A DNA stretch of 36,947 nucleotides from the NCBI GenBank assembly GCA_933822405.4, contig CAKOGP040000602.1, positions 1 to 36,947 on the forward strand, given 5' to 3'. Under the pieces are notes generated by a model. The model saw only the letters and a program-made list of their open reading frames with translations. It was not told the origin of the DNA and did no database searches. Below are positions 16,340-27,551 of the stretch, piece by piece. The first letter of the stretch is position 1, and each line of letters starts with the position of its first letter. Source of the DNA: Cylindrotheca closterium. Lineage: Eukaryota > Bacillariophyta > Bacillariophyceae > Bacillariales > Bacillariaceae. The position numbers were made by a program, and so were the translations under genes.

Positions 16340-17773
16340 TCAACTTCCACTCTTTTGGGGGATTTGAAACCAAGGTTTAGGATCTGGACTTTTTGACATT
16401 TCCTTGTCTGCCATCCCTCGAATGAGGCTCAGTGTCTTGGTTGAATATTGCTGTAAACCGGGATCTTTGAAATTTGTCGTTCGTTGTAGCTCGTGACCCC
16501 TGATGAGGGATAGGACGTAGTGTCTTCCCCAAATGGTGTGCCAGTCTTCTCGACTATATGCTTTCGTCACGTTGTCAGTCAAATCAGCTTCTATGGCTCG
16601 CAAACGAACAGCATATTCGTCGCTCGCTAGAAATGCGGCCTTTTGCGACACATTATTAACTTCGCCGATCAGTTTTTGGCATTCTTTCTGAGCCAAAGAC
16701 AAAGCATTGGGGTCATTTGCGTGGAAGCGTTCTTCTGCATTTTGAACCATTGACACCAGCCTTCCTCGCAGTCGGGCTATTTCAATGTCAAGCGTGGTTA
16801 CGAAGTCTGCTTTCCCTCCAAGCAACCCATCCAGTTCGCGACATTTGGAGTAGACAGATATATCGTTGCTTACAAGCACATCTATAGTCTGACCATAAGA
16901 AAGACTAGGAATTTGTATGCAGAGTTGCGATGGATTCTCAGCCTCCGCATCAAAGCTGTCGTCAATCCATGGATTTCTGTGTTTATCATCGAAATACAGG
17001 AAACTTGAGTAGATCGCTGTGCTCAGTATATTCGCTGTCGCGCTCATGAAAACAGTGCCGGCGAAAGATTTGTCTGGTAGAAAGCAGAATTGTCCGTCGC
17101 CTTCTGATGCCAGGGAATACAGAAGTCGACTATCAATGTTGTATCCAAAACCGAAAGTAGATAACCGACATCTCCATTGCAAGTGCTTTTGCTTTAAGCG
17201 AATGAAGCTTTCAGCTTCTCCACGTGGAGGGTGGATATCTGGAACACTGTCGGTTAAGACCAAAATTTCTGCCGCTTTTCCGGTGGCCGTCTTAATTGCT
17301 TGCAAGAGTCCACCCCAAAGATTGGACTTGCCGGTCGGTTCGAGAGTCTCCAGCAGACGGAGGGCTGAAGGCTTATTCTCCGCGGTCATTTTCGTAAACG
17401 GCATAAGAACTGCACCCTCGTTGGAATATGTCACAATGGACAGCTGGTCATTCGGACCCAGAGTTTTCACTACTTTCCTTGCAGCATACTTGATGATGTG
17501 CAAACAGGAAGGTTGATCACCTGAATCACTGATGTCGAGGACACAAATGATAGAAGCAGGGACTTGGTTTTCAGCAGAAAAATCAGGGACCTTTATCCGC
17601 ACAATACCAAGATGATCCCGTTTTCGAATGGCTGCTTGAATCTTGAGCTTGCAAGCCAATCGAGACGGCAGGTTATCCACGTCATCGTCCTCTCCATCTG
17701 AACCATGTAATGGCAGCTCTACCGTTGTTGGTACCGACTGGTCTGCCTCGTCTTTATGCTTGCGGAACCGCAT
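16340..17773 (-). CDS. VWA-Vwaint protein, U-box- and Vint-less paralogue
   Basis: A 477-residue single-exon protein from the ATG at 17773. It aligns along the middle of the neighbouring U-box-VWA-Vint protein: VPASIICVLDIS against LPASIICVIDES, IHPPRGE in both, STFGFGY in both, EGDGQF in both, and HELQRxTNFKDPGLQ in both. Its N-terminus (1-50) is short and has no U-box, and it stops about 40 residues after the Vwaint region, where the Vint domain would begin. The VWA metal site is D80-x-S82-x-S84, with Ser150 in place of the usual Thr, and D175 present. It therefore keeps the binding part but has neither the ligase nor the self-processing module. It could compete for the same ligand or pair with the full-length protein; both ideas are inference. 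Confidence 0.85.
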   Translation of the reverse strand: MRFRKHKDEADQSVPTTVELPLHGSDGEDDDVDNLPSRLACKLKIQAAIRKRDHLGIVRIKVPDFSAENQVPASIICVLDISDSGDQPSCLHIIKYAARKVVKTLGPNDQLSIVTYSNEGAVLMPFTKMTAENKPSALRLLETLEPTGKSNLWGGLLQAIKTATGKAAEILVLTDSVPDIHPPRGEAESFIRLKQKHLQWRCRLSTFGFGYNIDSRLLYSLASEGDGQFCFLPDKSFAGTVFMSATANILSTAIYSSFLYFDDKHRNPWIDDSFDAEAENPSQLCIQIPSLSYGQTIDVLVSNDISVYSKCRELDGLLGGKADFVTTLDIEIARLRGRLVSMVQNAEERFHANDPNALSLAQKECQKLIGEVNNVSQKAAFLASDEYAVRLRAIEADLTDNVTKAYSREDWHTIWGRHYVLSLIRGHELQRTTNFKDPGLQQYSTKTLSLIRGMADKEMSKSPDPKPWFQIPQKSGS

Positions 17774-18134
17774 CCCAATTCCAAAGCAAGAGTTTCAAAA
17801 TGGGTTCCGTATAGTTGAAAGCGTTGTTTTTCATTTCTATATTCCTGCTTTTTTCTTAAAGTTATTTTTTCAAGGGACTAACGAAGTCGCGAAATTCGCA
17901 GACTCCAGTATTACCACTCTAATGAGAGCCAGCTATTTGGGGTACCTGGTAGGGTGCGAGTACCGGTTATACTTGTACATCGGCAGAAAATAGTAGAAGG
18001 AGAAAGATAGTAATGGGACGGAACCGCGCGGCAGGGGATTGTGAACTACCTATTATTGCGTGCTTTCAGAAGACAAACGAAGTTTTGCCTCGACTAAGTC
18101 GTGAATAATCGTATTCAAATGGTTTTCAATATTC
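17774..18134. other. Intergenic spacer, nothing recognised
   Basis: Upstream region of the short VWA gene and 3' flank of the giant gene, both on the minus strand. I see no gene or repeat. Confidence 0.5.
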
Positions 18135-21100
18135 TTACAGTGCCGTTCTAAAGCAAAATGTTCCAACCCGCCCGTCTTTTGGATTATCTTCATCCGACAT
18201 AAGCAGAACAATTTCGGCGCCTCCTTCTGCAGCAGAATATCTCATAACTGCATCAACAACAAAGTGACCAACATTTTCCTGAGCAATTAACTCAAGACCA
18301 GTTTCTGCAAGTTCATAAGCGACCACTAATCCTTTTTTTCGGACGATGATCACAATTGTAGTTCCAAGGGAACAGCATAGTACCTCTGGCCAATTGCCCA
18401 TAGCCAAGGTCGGAGGCTCGTAATCGAAGCCTTTGTAAGGGCCTAGCTCAATCAACGCATCTGTCATGACTTCTGTCAATCCAATGGAAACTTCGGAAGT
18501 TTCGGTTACCGCTGAAATACAAACTACTAGGTCTTCTTCAGCTTCAACAACAAATAGCAGAAGCGGCATCCAGGCCTCGTAGCCAATATCTGGTGGCGAG
18601 CAGAGACATGCACCCAACACATTGCTAAAAGGAATACACAGTGAGGTCGCGTTGACAGCGCGCGCACTCTTCAGGATAAGTACTTACTCATGCGCGCAGA
18701 GTGCTAGTGAGTCTCCGCAGATAGGTACCAACCAGGCTTCTACAGAACCACCCACAGCCGTGTTTGTCACCAACAGCATTCCCACTTTCGAGAGCATGTC
18801 TGGACCATCAAGCCCGTTTGTTCCACCTTCTTCGTAGCAGACAATCTTCTTTCCCTGCAGTGTAGAAATGCCGGGTGAGAAATACACAACATAACGCCAC
18901 GCAGTGTGAAACGAAATACATACCTGCAGCTCGGGTCCTCGCTTCCAAACTTGTCGCGGACGTGGTGATTCGTCCAGTGGCATCCAGTGGAATCCACCAA
19001 CTGGAGTTACTAGCATGAAACAAAGAGTGTCCTCTCCAGCCTCTGGGGGTAGGAATCGCCAGAAGTTCAATTTTGTAGTCATTTGCAACTCGACGACGAC
19101 CGTTCTTGTCGACAATTCAAAGACCACCATGCGCTTGTCCTTTGCGAGAAAGCAACAGAGGAATTCACTGCCATCCTCGTCCATCTGATCACTAACTATT
19201 GCTCCACTTGCACCGATAGGATATGTAAGGCCAGGTGGGATTTGGTCGTCCCTCCATACAATGGTTTTTTCGGACCCACAGATCGATATGGCGCCAACAC
19301 CAAACCTAGCACAAGAATAGGAATGATTAACAAAAAACAGTACACGAATAGATCATAGAAAGTTGCGTACCGTTCAAGCTCTCGATAGTCTGGTAAACCT
19401 CCACGGTTGCCTCCAAAGTGCCTCGTTGCTGGCGGACCTCGAATCAAGGCTGCTGCTGCAGATGATCTTACTTGCTCAGATAGTGGAATGGCACTATCCC
19501 ACAAAGGAGATATTTCTGGACTCTCTTCGAAAGTCTCCATTCCTGGCTCTTCTACCTGGTCTACAAATGATGTTGGTCCTGTTGTTTCAAAATTACTACC
19601 TTCGCCAAATGCAGCATTGAAGGGCACAGGCATGCTGTCTTTTGACCCGAAGCCACCAAAAGCATCAGCACTGAATGCAGCATTGGCAGCAGTATCCTGG
19701 AATGTTGGTGGCATTGACTCTGTGGCTCCAAAATCTGAGTCTCCGAAACCAAATCCTTCGTTTCCAAAACCAGCATTTTCGATCTTGGACTCTTCTCGTT
19801 CGTCTGCTTTAGGAGGTGCAAGCAATCCCTTTCGAGGTCTCGCCTTTTCGGAACTTCGCGGAGGTGCCAACATACCAGTTGGTGTAGATGCTGATCCTTT
19901 GGGCGGAGCCAAAAGTCCTTTCTGCGGTATTGTACTCTGTTGCTCGCTTCCTTTTGGAGGGGCCAAGAGTCCAACCTTTGCCGAGGCACCCCCTTTCTTC
20001 TTGATTCTTACCGCAAACTTTTTCTTGATTTCAGCACAATACAGGTATTCTGTCATCATGGTTCTGATGTCATCTGCAGCTCGTTCTAGTGCCCATGCTC
20101 GTAATTCAGCAATGCGGAATCCCGCGGGATGGTCAAGTGCGAAGGCAACATAGGATTTCTCAAGGAGCGGATCAAGTGCTGCAGCTCCAGAGAAATCATC
20201 AATCTCGAATTTGGGTGGGGCAAAATTCAGTGTATCAGAGATAGCGCTCGCACCCTTTACAAAGACATTGACCTTCGAGCTAGTCATTGATTCTTGCTTG
20301 AAAGTGAGGCAAACGTGGTTCCAATATCCGAATCGAATAGTGCTCTTGATTTCTTCCTCCTCGTCATCATCGTCGCTGGCAGTGTGCGGTGTAGTTTTGA
20401 GACTGGAACCAGAAACTGTTCGGAATTCCAATTCTCCGTTTGTTGACAAAATAAGCTCCCACAAAACGCTTGCCTTGTCACTTGCTTTACAAACACTCTC
20501 CAGATTGTCAGCGGAAACGCCATATGTCCTACGCATTAGGACAATGGAATCCTTGACTGACGCTGGTACCCAAAACCAGAATTCCATTGAGCACTTTTGG
20601 CGAGCTAAATGGTCAGGGCTGTGCATCATGCCAATATCCAAACTTCCACCACGCGGCGCCGGCAATCCCAGCGCAGCAGCAATACCAACTCCGGATTCTT
20701 CAAACACTAAGTCGTAAAGAGCTTTGACTTTACCGCTCTCGCCCTCATCAACGCTAGAAGTGGAAACCTCAAGTGCGGTCGTGTCTCCACAACCAACAAG
20801 GATTGCTCTATTCTCAAACTTTGTGATATCAGCAAATCCCTCTGTGCGCCATCCACTCTCCTCGTCGTCTCCCTCAGACAATCGAAAGTATGCAGAGAGC
20901 TTGTCTTCGTCCTTCAAACCTTCTCCGACACCATCAACCCATCCATCTTTCGTCTCATCCTCATCTTGATCGCCGAATGAATCGTCATCTTCTTTTCGTA
21001 AAATATCAGCTAAGGTTGTTGCACCTCGCACTTCGGCACTCTTGACACCTTCCTTGCCGAGAATGGCCGGTTTACGGCGGCCGAACCAATCATGCATGTT

Positions 21101-24100
21101 GTCCAGAACAAGCAAGTTCTCTTTTTCCTTGTTAGGTCCTTCGTTCCAAACAAGCTTCATTTCACTAGTTTCCGTAGCAAACAGCTCATCTCCGGCCCTT
21201 ACTCGCTGTTTACTCATTTTTGAGAATGCGGATTCTCCGATGACCCGAGGCCGCAATCGACCAAATTTCTTTCCCCGTTGAAACGACGGGGCAAGTGGGC
21301 GTATCCAGTTGTACCTAAATTCATCGTTAGGTATTCCCATGTTTTTCCGAAGTTCAAGGGACAAAGCTGCAAGTGACGCAGCATTCGTTGATCGAATTGA
21401 TTTGCCAATTTGGGACAGATCATGAGATTGGCACAGCGCCTCCAAGACTGGAGTAGCATCTATTGCATGATCCATTTGCAGTGCCAGTGAGAGCTGCAGT
21501 ACCATCGCATCAGAGTTCTCAGTACCAGCGATATCCAAAAGCTTCATGGCATCTACGAAATTCCCTTGTTTCAAAGCATTCATTCCATATCCCTTCGAAA
21601 GGAAAGCAGATGGATCGCTTGGACGTGGCAATGTTGATGCCATGTTCGAGTCTGGACTTTTGATGTATTCTGAAAAGTACTGATCCCCATTGGCAATTAT
21701 GTGCATGAGAGTGTCGGCATCTCCCATTGCAGCTTTTGCTTTCGCTGATACAGGCATCCACGAGGGCAGAAGACGGCTATTGGTAGATCGACCAAAATTT
21801 ACCGTTCCTGTTAGCAGCCATGATGCCGCTGCTTCCAATCCGTATTGCTCTAGTAGGTCGAAGACTTTCGGAGTTAGTCCAGCACCCAAATTTCCAATGC
21901 CTTCGTTGTCTCCATGAGTCATCGTAGAAACCTTGCGTCCGAATTTCTCAATTACCGTTCTAAAGAAAGGCTGAGTAGCTGTTTCTGCTCCACCGCCAGT
22001 TGCAATGGCATTTGCAACCATTGGTTCTAGAAGCAACGCTGGTCTTGTTGTTGCTGACGGCAACATGAAGATTCCTGTCGACTGTCCACGCTCGACGAGG
22101 CGAGATCCATTGTGGTAGCATGTATAGATGATTCGATCCGGTCGCACGGCTAGGATCAAGTGAGGACTGTAGGTGTGCCGTGGTAGAGGTAAAGACGCAA
22201 TCAATCCTGTACAACCAAATGCTGATGGAACACCACTCAAGTATTTAATTGCATGGTCATCCTGTGAACAGTATCCAACTGTGAAGGAGCCCAAAGGGAC
22301 TAGAGATGTGGGAGGCAAGGAGACATCGACTTGGGCAATAATTTCCAAGGATGCCGACAACACCATTATCCGTTTGGTAGACCCTATCGCAATACCACCT
22401 CGGATTGCTTTTTCACCCGGTAAAGGTACGACTAGACACAACTCTTCGTCTTCTTCCAACCAAATGCAAGGATCTCCTTCCAGATTTGGCAACAAGTCTG
22501 ACCAGACTAAATCGTCGTCTGGTTGTAACGGCCCAGCCAAGATACAGACTCGTCGATCCTGCCGTCGTCCTGCAACCAAGAGTCCAACCTGATCCTGCGA
22601 GCGATAGGTGGTCATTCGCAGAACATCCACATATTGACTCTCAATATCGAAATTTTCTCCTCCCTTCTGATCACTTGATGGCAAACCGAGAATTGGTTTA
22701 CATTCAACTCCCACAGCCGGTTGCCAAACATGCTTACTAGAAGTCTTCCGTTGCTTGCGACGCCATAAGTTTACAGAACCACCATTTGAGTTGACAACAA
22801 GCATCTGTGGTATGGGGGTGACTTCATCCTCGTCCATGGCATTCGGAAGGAAAACTATTTCGCGTTCATCTTTGAACCAATGGGCAACCTTCATGCTGTC
22901 CTTCACTCGTTCAACTAGTGCAATACGTTGAGTGCCGTCAATAATATTTTCGAACCAAACAGCAATATACAGCCCTTGAAAGTCTCGCGATATCCGAAAC
23001 GGAATCAAGTTGCTTGCGGAATCTGTTGGTGTCAGTTCCACCAAAACCTTGGAATATGTCCCACCGTAAATGGTGTCGTCATCCTTCTTCTGCTTCACAC
23101 GTTGGTTGACATCGTCCAGGACGGCTTCTTTGCAGTCTCCACACGCTGTTTGGATGAGCCAATGTCGCCGACCTGGTACAGACCATTCCAAATACTCAGA
23201 TGAGCCTTCTCCGTATACCACCTTGCGTCTCTCGCAGTGAAAGGTCGTGTAAACATGTAGTGTTCCTGCTTTGTCACTGACAGCATCGCCCCAATACGTG
23301 GTTCCAGATGTGGAAAGACCAATGGGAATGCTTGTTGGATTGCGCATGATACAATGAGCAAAACGGGAAAACCTCAGGACTTCCAAACCAGTTGAGGAGA
23401 AGTACAGTACGCCTGGTAGGTTGGTGCATGACATTAGCTCACTTGGCGGGATATCAGCTGACAACTTGGGCATACTCCATTCACAGCTATCCCATACATG
23501 CACTGTGCCAGAGGGCAAGTCTTTCACGCTCCCTTTGTAGGGAGCCAGTATACAACTCACAAGGCCCAATCTTGAATATTCCAAGTTTGTGCTCAATCCT
23601 GTAGCAAGTACTGCTACAGTCAATGGCATGTGCGCTCCAACATCGACAAAGCTGACAGCAGTCTTATGGTACACAGCTGGCCATCGTGTTGCCGCGACGG
23701 GATGGAGGACAATAGTTGATCCAAGCTGCGTTGAATTGGTCGGGGCTTTAAGTTCGACGTAGGCGCGTTTCGCCTTGTCCTTTATTTTCGGTAACGAGAC
23801 GTGATAAAACAAGACGCCCCCCTGGAAAGCGGCCACCAAAATCAACAATGTATCGATTGGACTACTTGTTGGATTCGGACCTGACCATTCCAAACGCGTA
23901 CAGTATCCAATTTCCCCCGTTTGCTGCACGTTTGCGTCTGCAGCAGTATCGCCATCATGAACTGCAACGCCAGACAGCTTTGTGGCTGATGCCTTTTTCA
24001 ATGATCTGACATCCAATCGGCACAATGGGTACAAGAGTCGTCGCAATGTCTCTGTTGTCTTTGAATTGACTGCCGTCGCTGCCTGATACGTCCAAATGCT

Positions 24101-25870
24101 CAATGATCCATCAGTCAGCCCGATGGCCAAATACGGCAATCGCTGTGGCTTTGACTTTGTTGTCGAAGAGATCGTAGTCGTAGTGACAGCCATGGAAGCA
24201 ATGCGAGTTGGATCCTTGCCAACAAAGTTCGCCGTCCAGGTCTCTCTAACAGTTGGTTTGGATAAGAAGACACACGGCCCCTTTGCTGATGCCCCACTCA
24301 CAAAGACACAGGAATCAGCGACGAGAAGACTGGTTGCATTGTAGCTAAAGTCACTCCCAGAAGGAGGACTAAGCAGTGATTGGAGCTGAATGGAGTCTGT
24401 ACTGCCCGCGTAGCCCCATTGCCAGGTTACAATTACACGGAGTACCTCATTATTTTCCAAGACAAGCAAGTCCAAAAGACAGCCCACCCGCGCTCGAGTT
24501 TGGCCACTGGATGAAGTGTGTAATCCACAAGCAATTGTCACAACGTTATCCACGCCAATCACGGATACATTGAACTTTTCTGCCACCTTTTTTTGAAGAT
24601 CCATGCTCAAAACAGGAATACTGGCGACTTGAACCTTTGTATGGGGATTGAATTCGCAGAGAGCCAGTTCTCGGTCCTTGCGATTCCGTTTCGCCAAAAT
24701 CACATTTCCATTCAGAGGATTCGCTGTTGGGGCTGTGGGAAGCCTTCCATTCGTATAAATCTTGACGCAACCTTTTTCCTTGTTTTCAAAGCGGAGGGCT
24801 TTGGATGGTCCAGGAATTACTGGAGGGTCTTCTATAGGGGACTTATCCACCAATCCGACTGCTGATGATGTTGGCAATTCAAACGACGGTGGAATATAAT
24901 CATCAACAACAACTTCGTCCTTTGATTCTTCCGCCGCAAATGCAGGCTGAGTTCCCGCAAAGTCTGCCGGAAAGCTTTCAAAGGTTGCACCAAAAGAATC
25001 GGGACCCTTTTCGAATTTGTCCAATGTAGCACCTTCCAATGACCCAAAATTGGAAGCTGGGGTCTCTTCAAATTGTGGTTGCTCCGCGTTACTAGATTCT
25101 TGAGGAAAGGCGGCAAATCCTTCATTGGAAGCAAACAAGGAAGGTTGATTTTGTTCGAATCTCGGCTCTTCTCGTTCGTCTTCTTCTTCGCTGGACGAAT
25201 CATCTGTTTCTGCGCCAGTAGTAGACTTGGATGCACTAAATCTTGTGTCATCTTGTGCCTCCACTGTAGGCACGGCACTCGATGCAGGCGCTGCCTCTCC
25301 GGTTTGGCTGGAAGCGGCAAAAGTATTCTCCTCCTCAACTGGTGCACTCTCCGGAGGATCTTGCGGCAGCAACTCGGATGTATTCTCCTTCACTGGTGTC
25401 TTCTTTGGAGGATCTTGCGAATTCGACTGGAAACTCTTTGCTTGTGCCAGGGCCTCTTCCCAATTTGGTCGTTGTTGCTGTTGTTGCTGCTTGCTTTCAA
25501 TAGGGGTATCACCCGTCGTAGAACTGTCCACGGACGATGCAGCAGAAGAAACGCTGTGTTTTCCAGACCTACTGCTTTTGGAAGAATTCTTTTGTTGTCG
25601 GCGTTCGCCACTTCGGGAATGGGTGGATTCCGGAGCAGGGGTGACTTTTCGGTGCTTGTGGCTGCCTCCAGTCTCGCCACTTCCCACGGACGACTTGGTG
25701 CTGCGGGCCCTGCTGGATTTGGAGGCATCATCGCCAGGAGGTGGGGTGGACGAGCTGGAAGCCAGATGCTGATCTAGCTTTTTGCTGGGCGATTTCTTTT
25801 TCTTTTCGCTTCCGGCCTGCTCTTGCCTACTGCGGCGTTTCGCAAATGCGGCTGCAAGCTCGGAATTCAT
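18135..25870 (-). CDS. Giant beta-propeller / alpha-solenoid / LamG-like scaffold protein
   Basis: The gene is complement(join(18135..18624, 18688..18854, 18924..19305, 19371..25870)), giving 2512 residues. All introns are short GT-AG (63, 69 and 65 bp), and splicing keeps one frame to the TGA/TAA at 18135. Residues 1-345 are disordered: a basic start, poly-Gln near 127, then acidic stretches with FAAFP, FESFPADF and similar Phe motifs. About 350-1290 reads as beta-propeller repeats (for example AIGLTDGSLSIWTY). About 1325-1510 is helical, like an alpha-solenoid. About 1735-1955 resembles a LamG/concanavalin-type beta-sandwich (EFWFWVP, YWNHVCLTF). Then come four GLLAPP(K/R)-type repeats (about 1962-2022), an FG-rich stretch (2023-2120) and a second propeller-like C-terminus (2160-2512). 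The layout recalls membrane-trafficking scaffolds such as DmX/rabconnectin or coat subunits, but I cannot assign an orthologue. Confidence 0.82.
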
Positions 25871-26318
25871 AATGACGAGAGCTCAACGGTTCTGGTTGTA
25901 TTGTGTCTTTCTTATTTCAACTCGCATTCGGCTTGAGTTGGGTCTCCTTCAGAAGATAACAACGGCAACAAGCAGTCAATGGAATCTTATTTTGTTCACG
26001 AGTCTCTCGTAAAATTGATTTCTTTTGGATCCTTTCTTGTGTCAGTATGCGCATGTGCTAATAATGTCTTTTTTCATGCTTCACGATAGATAGATGATTA
26101 CGTGCTTGACAGCCACAACGAGTATTCAAAAAAGGTATGTACATACGTAGTTTCGTATTGAATCACAGTACAAATTTCAAATTTGGAGATCCACCAAGAA
26201 TTTACAACGGTATTATTCCAGCTTTGAGCTCTACTTCACATTATTAAAATCTATCTATATTTTATATCTCGTGGGTACATAGATGAGTAGTCATGTAGCC
26301 ACTACCTATACTATGATG
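25871..26318. other. Intergenic spacer upstream of the giant gene
   Basis: About 450 bp between the start of the giant scaffold gene and the stop of the glycosyltransferase gene. It is AT-rich; no gene or repeat was recognised. Confidence 0.5.
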
Positions 26319-27551
26319 CTAATGAAAGTCTTCAAACGAATCATACATCTGGTACTTTGGAACATGGGAAGTCAGAAACTTCCACGCTTTATCATCAAAG
26401 ACACTCCCCGGGATTGATTGAATGTGCTGTGGTCCATAGCCTTGCCGGATCCCCTGGCCACCATCGGAACACCAATAATGGCCGCCATCAGTCCCTCCTC
26501 GAGTACATCTTTTGAATATGTATTCCTTGTCACTGGTATACCGATAGTGATACAGCAAAACCACTTTCGAGGGGCAAGTCTTGTCGGTAGCACCTCTCGG
26601 CGTCAAAGCATACTTGTGATTCGCTCCTGGATAGGCGGTTGTATGAATATTGCTGGTATTGGTGCCGTTGACGACAACATCTCTCACATACACGGCATGC
26701 GGATTTCGGTGCCCCAAGTAATCACTTGTCTTGACGATGCTCTTGATTACGAAATGTGCCTTTTCGTCTCTGTACTGAAATCGTTTGGTGATTGGAAGTG
26801 GAGCATAGACCGATTTGTTGGCACTTCCCACTAGCATCCAATTGACTGTCAATGCCCCGCCAAATGGAACCAGATAGTCTTGTAGCAAATCCAAAATGTT
26901 GCGATATTTGGATTCATCGACTAAGACAAAGAATTCATCGACATCAATAAAGGCAAAGTAGTCATGTCTTGGCCCATTGAATCCAAATCGATGAACACAA
27001 TCTTCGTAATAGTCCGTTTGTGGATCAACCGGTAGCATTTCTTGTTGCTGTTGATTGTTCTGAGATTGTTGGTTGTCATCGTCGTCATTGCTCTCTTCTT
27101 CTTTTGAGGAACTGCTACTACCTTTTGGCTTCCGTGCATCCGACAAGTGCATAACTTCCACTTTGCTATAATCAGGATGTGCTCGAGTATGATTGTACCA
27201 TCGTTGCAATTCGAAATTGGGCGAATCGTCATACAAATAAACATTGGAAAACCCCATGGCCAAATGATAGTCAATGAATTCTTCAAAATAGGCCTCTGCG
27301 TCCTTGACACAAACACAAAGAGCCGCTGTGAAATTGTAGGATTTGGTTTCCATTTGGTGTTGAAAAGACACCCTCCTTTGCAACAAATCCCGAGGTTGTC
27401 CGGTGAGTGATTGTGTAGGATCGTCGTCATGACAGGAAGTAGAAGAATCCGCATCCTTGGACAGTTTGGTGAACGACCATATGCAAGTCACTAGATACAA
27501 TCCGACGAAGGATCTTGTTATTATGGTAACTGATTGTAGTCGCTTTGCCAT
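26319..27551 (-). CDS. Type II membrane glycosyltransferase, GT92/DUF23-like
   Basis: A 410-residue protein from the ATG at 27551; the frame upstream of it starts only at a GTG. Residues about 8-28 are a single signal-anchor helix with Lys/Arg before it, typical of Golgi type II enzymes. The catalytic domain begins at about 75 with the motif LCVCVKDAEAYFEEFIDYH, followed by GFSNVYLYDDS. It is interrupted by a Ser/Asp/Gln/Asn-rich insert (about 144-172) and resumes with YFAFIDVDEFFV, where D203-V-D205 is the DxD metal/nucleotide-sugar site. HYRYTS near 335 resembles the conserved His motif of the family. GT92-like enzymes transfer sugars such as galactose to glycans. The acceptor here is unknown. 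The low-complexity insert is lineage-specific and probably forms a surface loop. Confidence 0.82.
   Translation of the reverse strand: MAKRLQSVTIITRSFVGLYLVTCIWSFTKLSKDADSSTSCHDDDPTQSLTGQPRDLLQRRVSFQHQMETKSYNFTAALCVCVKDAEAYFEEFIDYHLAMGFSNVYLYDDSPNFELQRWYNHTRAHPDYSKVEVMHLSDARKPKGSSSSSKEEESNDDDDNQQSQNNQQQQEMLPVDPQTDYYEDCVHRFGFNGPRHDYFAFIDVDEFFVLVDESKYRNILDLLQDYLVPFGGALTVNWMLVGSANKSVYAPLPITKRFQYRDEKAHFVIKSIVKTSDYLGHRNPHAVYVRDVVVNGTNTSNIHTTAYPGANHKYALTPRGATDKTCPSKVVLLYHYRYTSDKEYIFKRCTRGGTDGGHYWCSDGGQGIRQGYGPQHIQSIPGSVFDDKAWKFLTSHVPKYQMYDSFEDFH

Noticed and set aside
16081..16380. A 99-codon plus-strand frame between the two VWA genes
   Set aside because: It starts at TTG, runs into the opposite gene and shows no family feature.
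25073..25777. A 234-codon plus-strand frame rich in Leu, Cys and Arg
   Set aside because: It is antisense to the disordered Ser/Glu-rich N-terminus of the giant gene; its composition is that of a shadow.
18135..25870. Assignment of the giant gene to DmX/rabconnectin-3, TSET or BEACH families
   Set aside because: The overall layout is suggestive, but I could not find the diagnostic Rav1 C-terminal motif or a BEACH domain by eye, so no family name is given.
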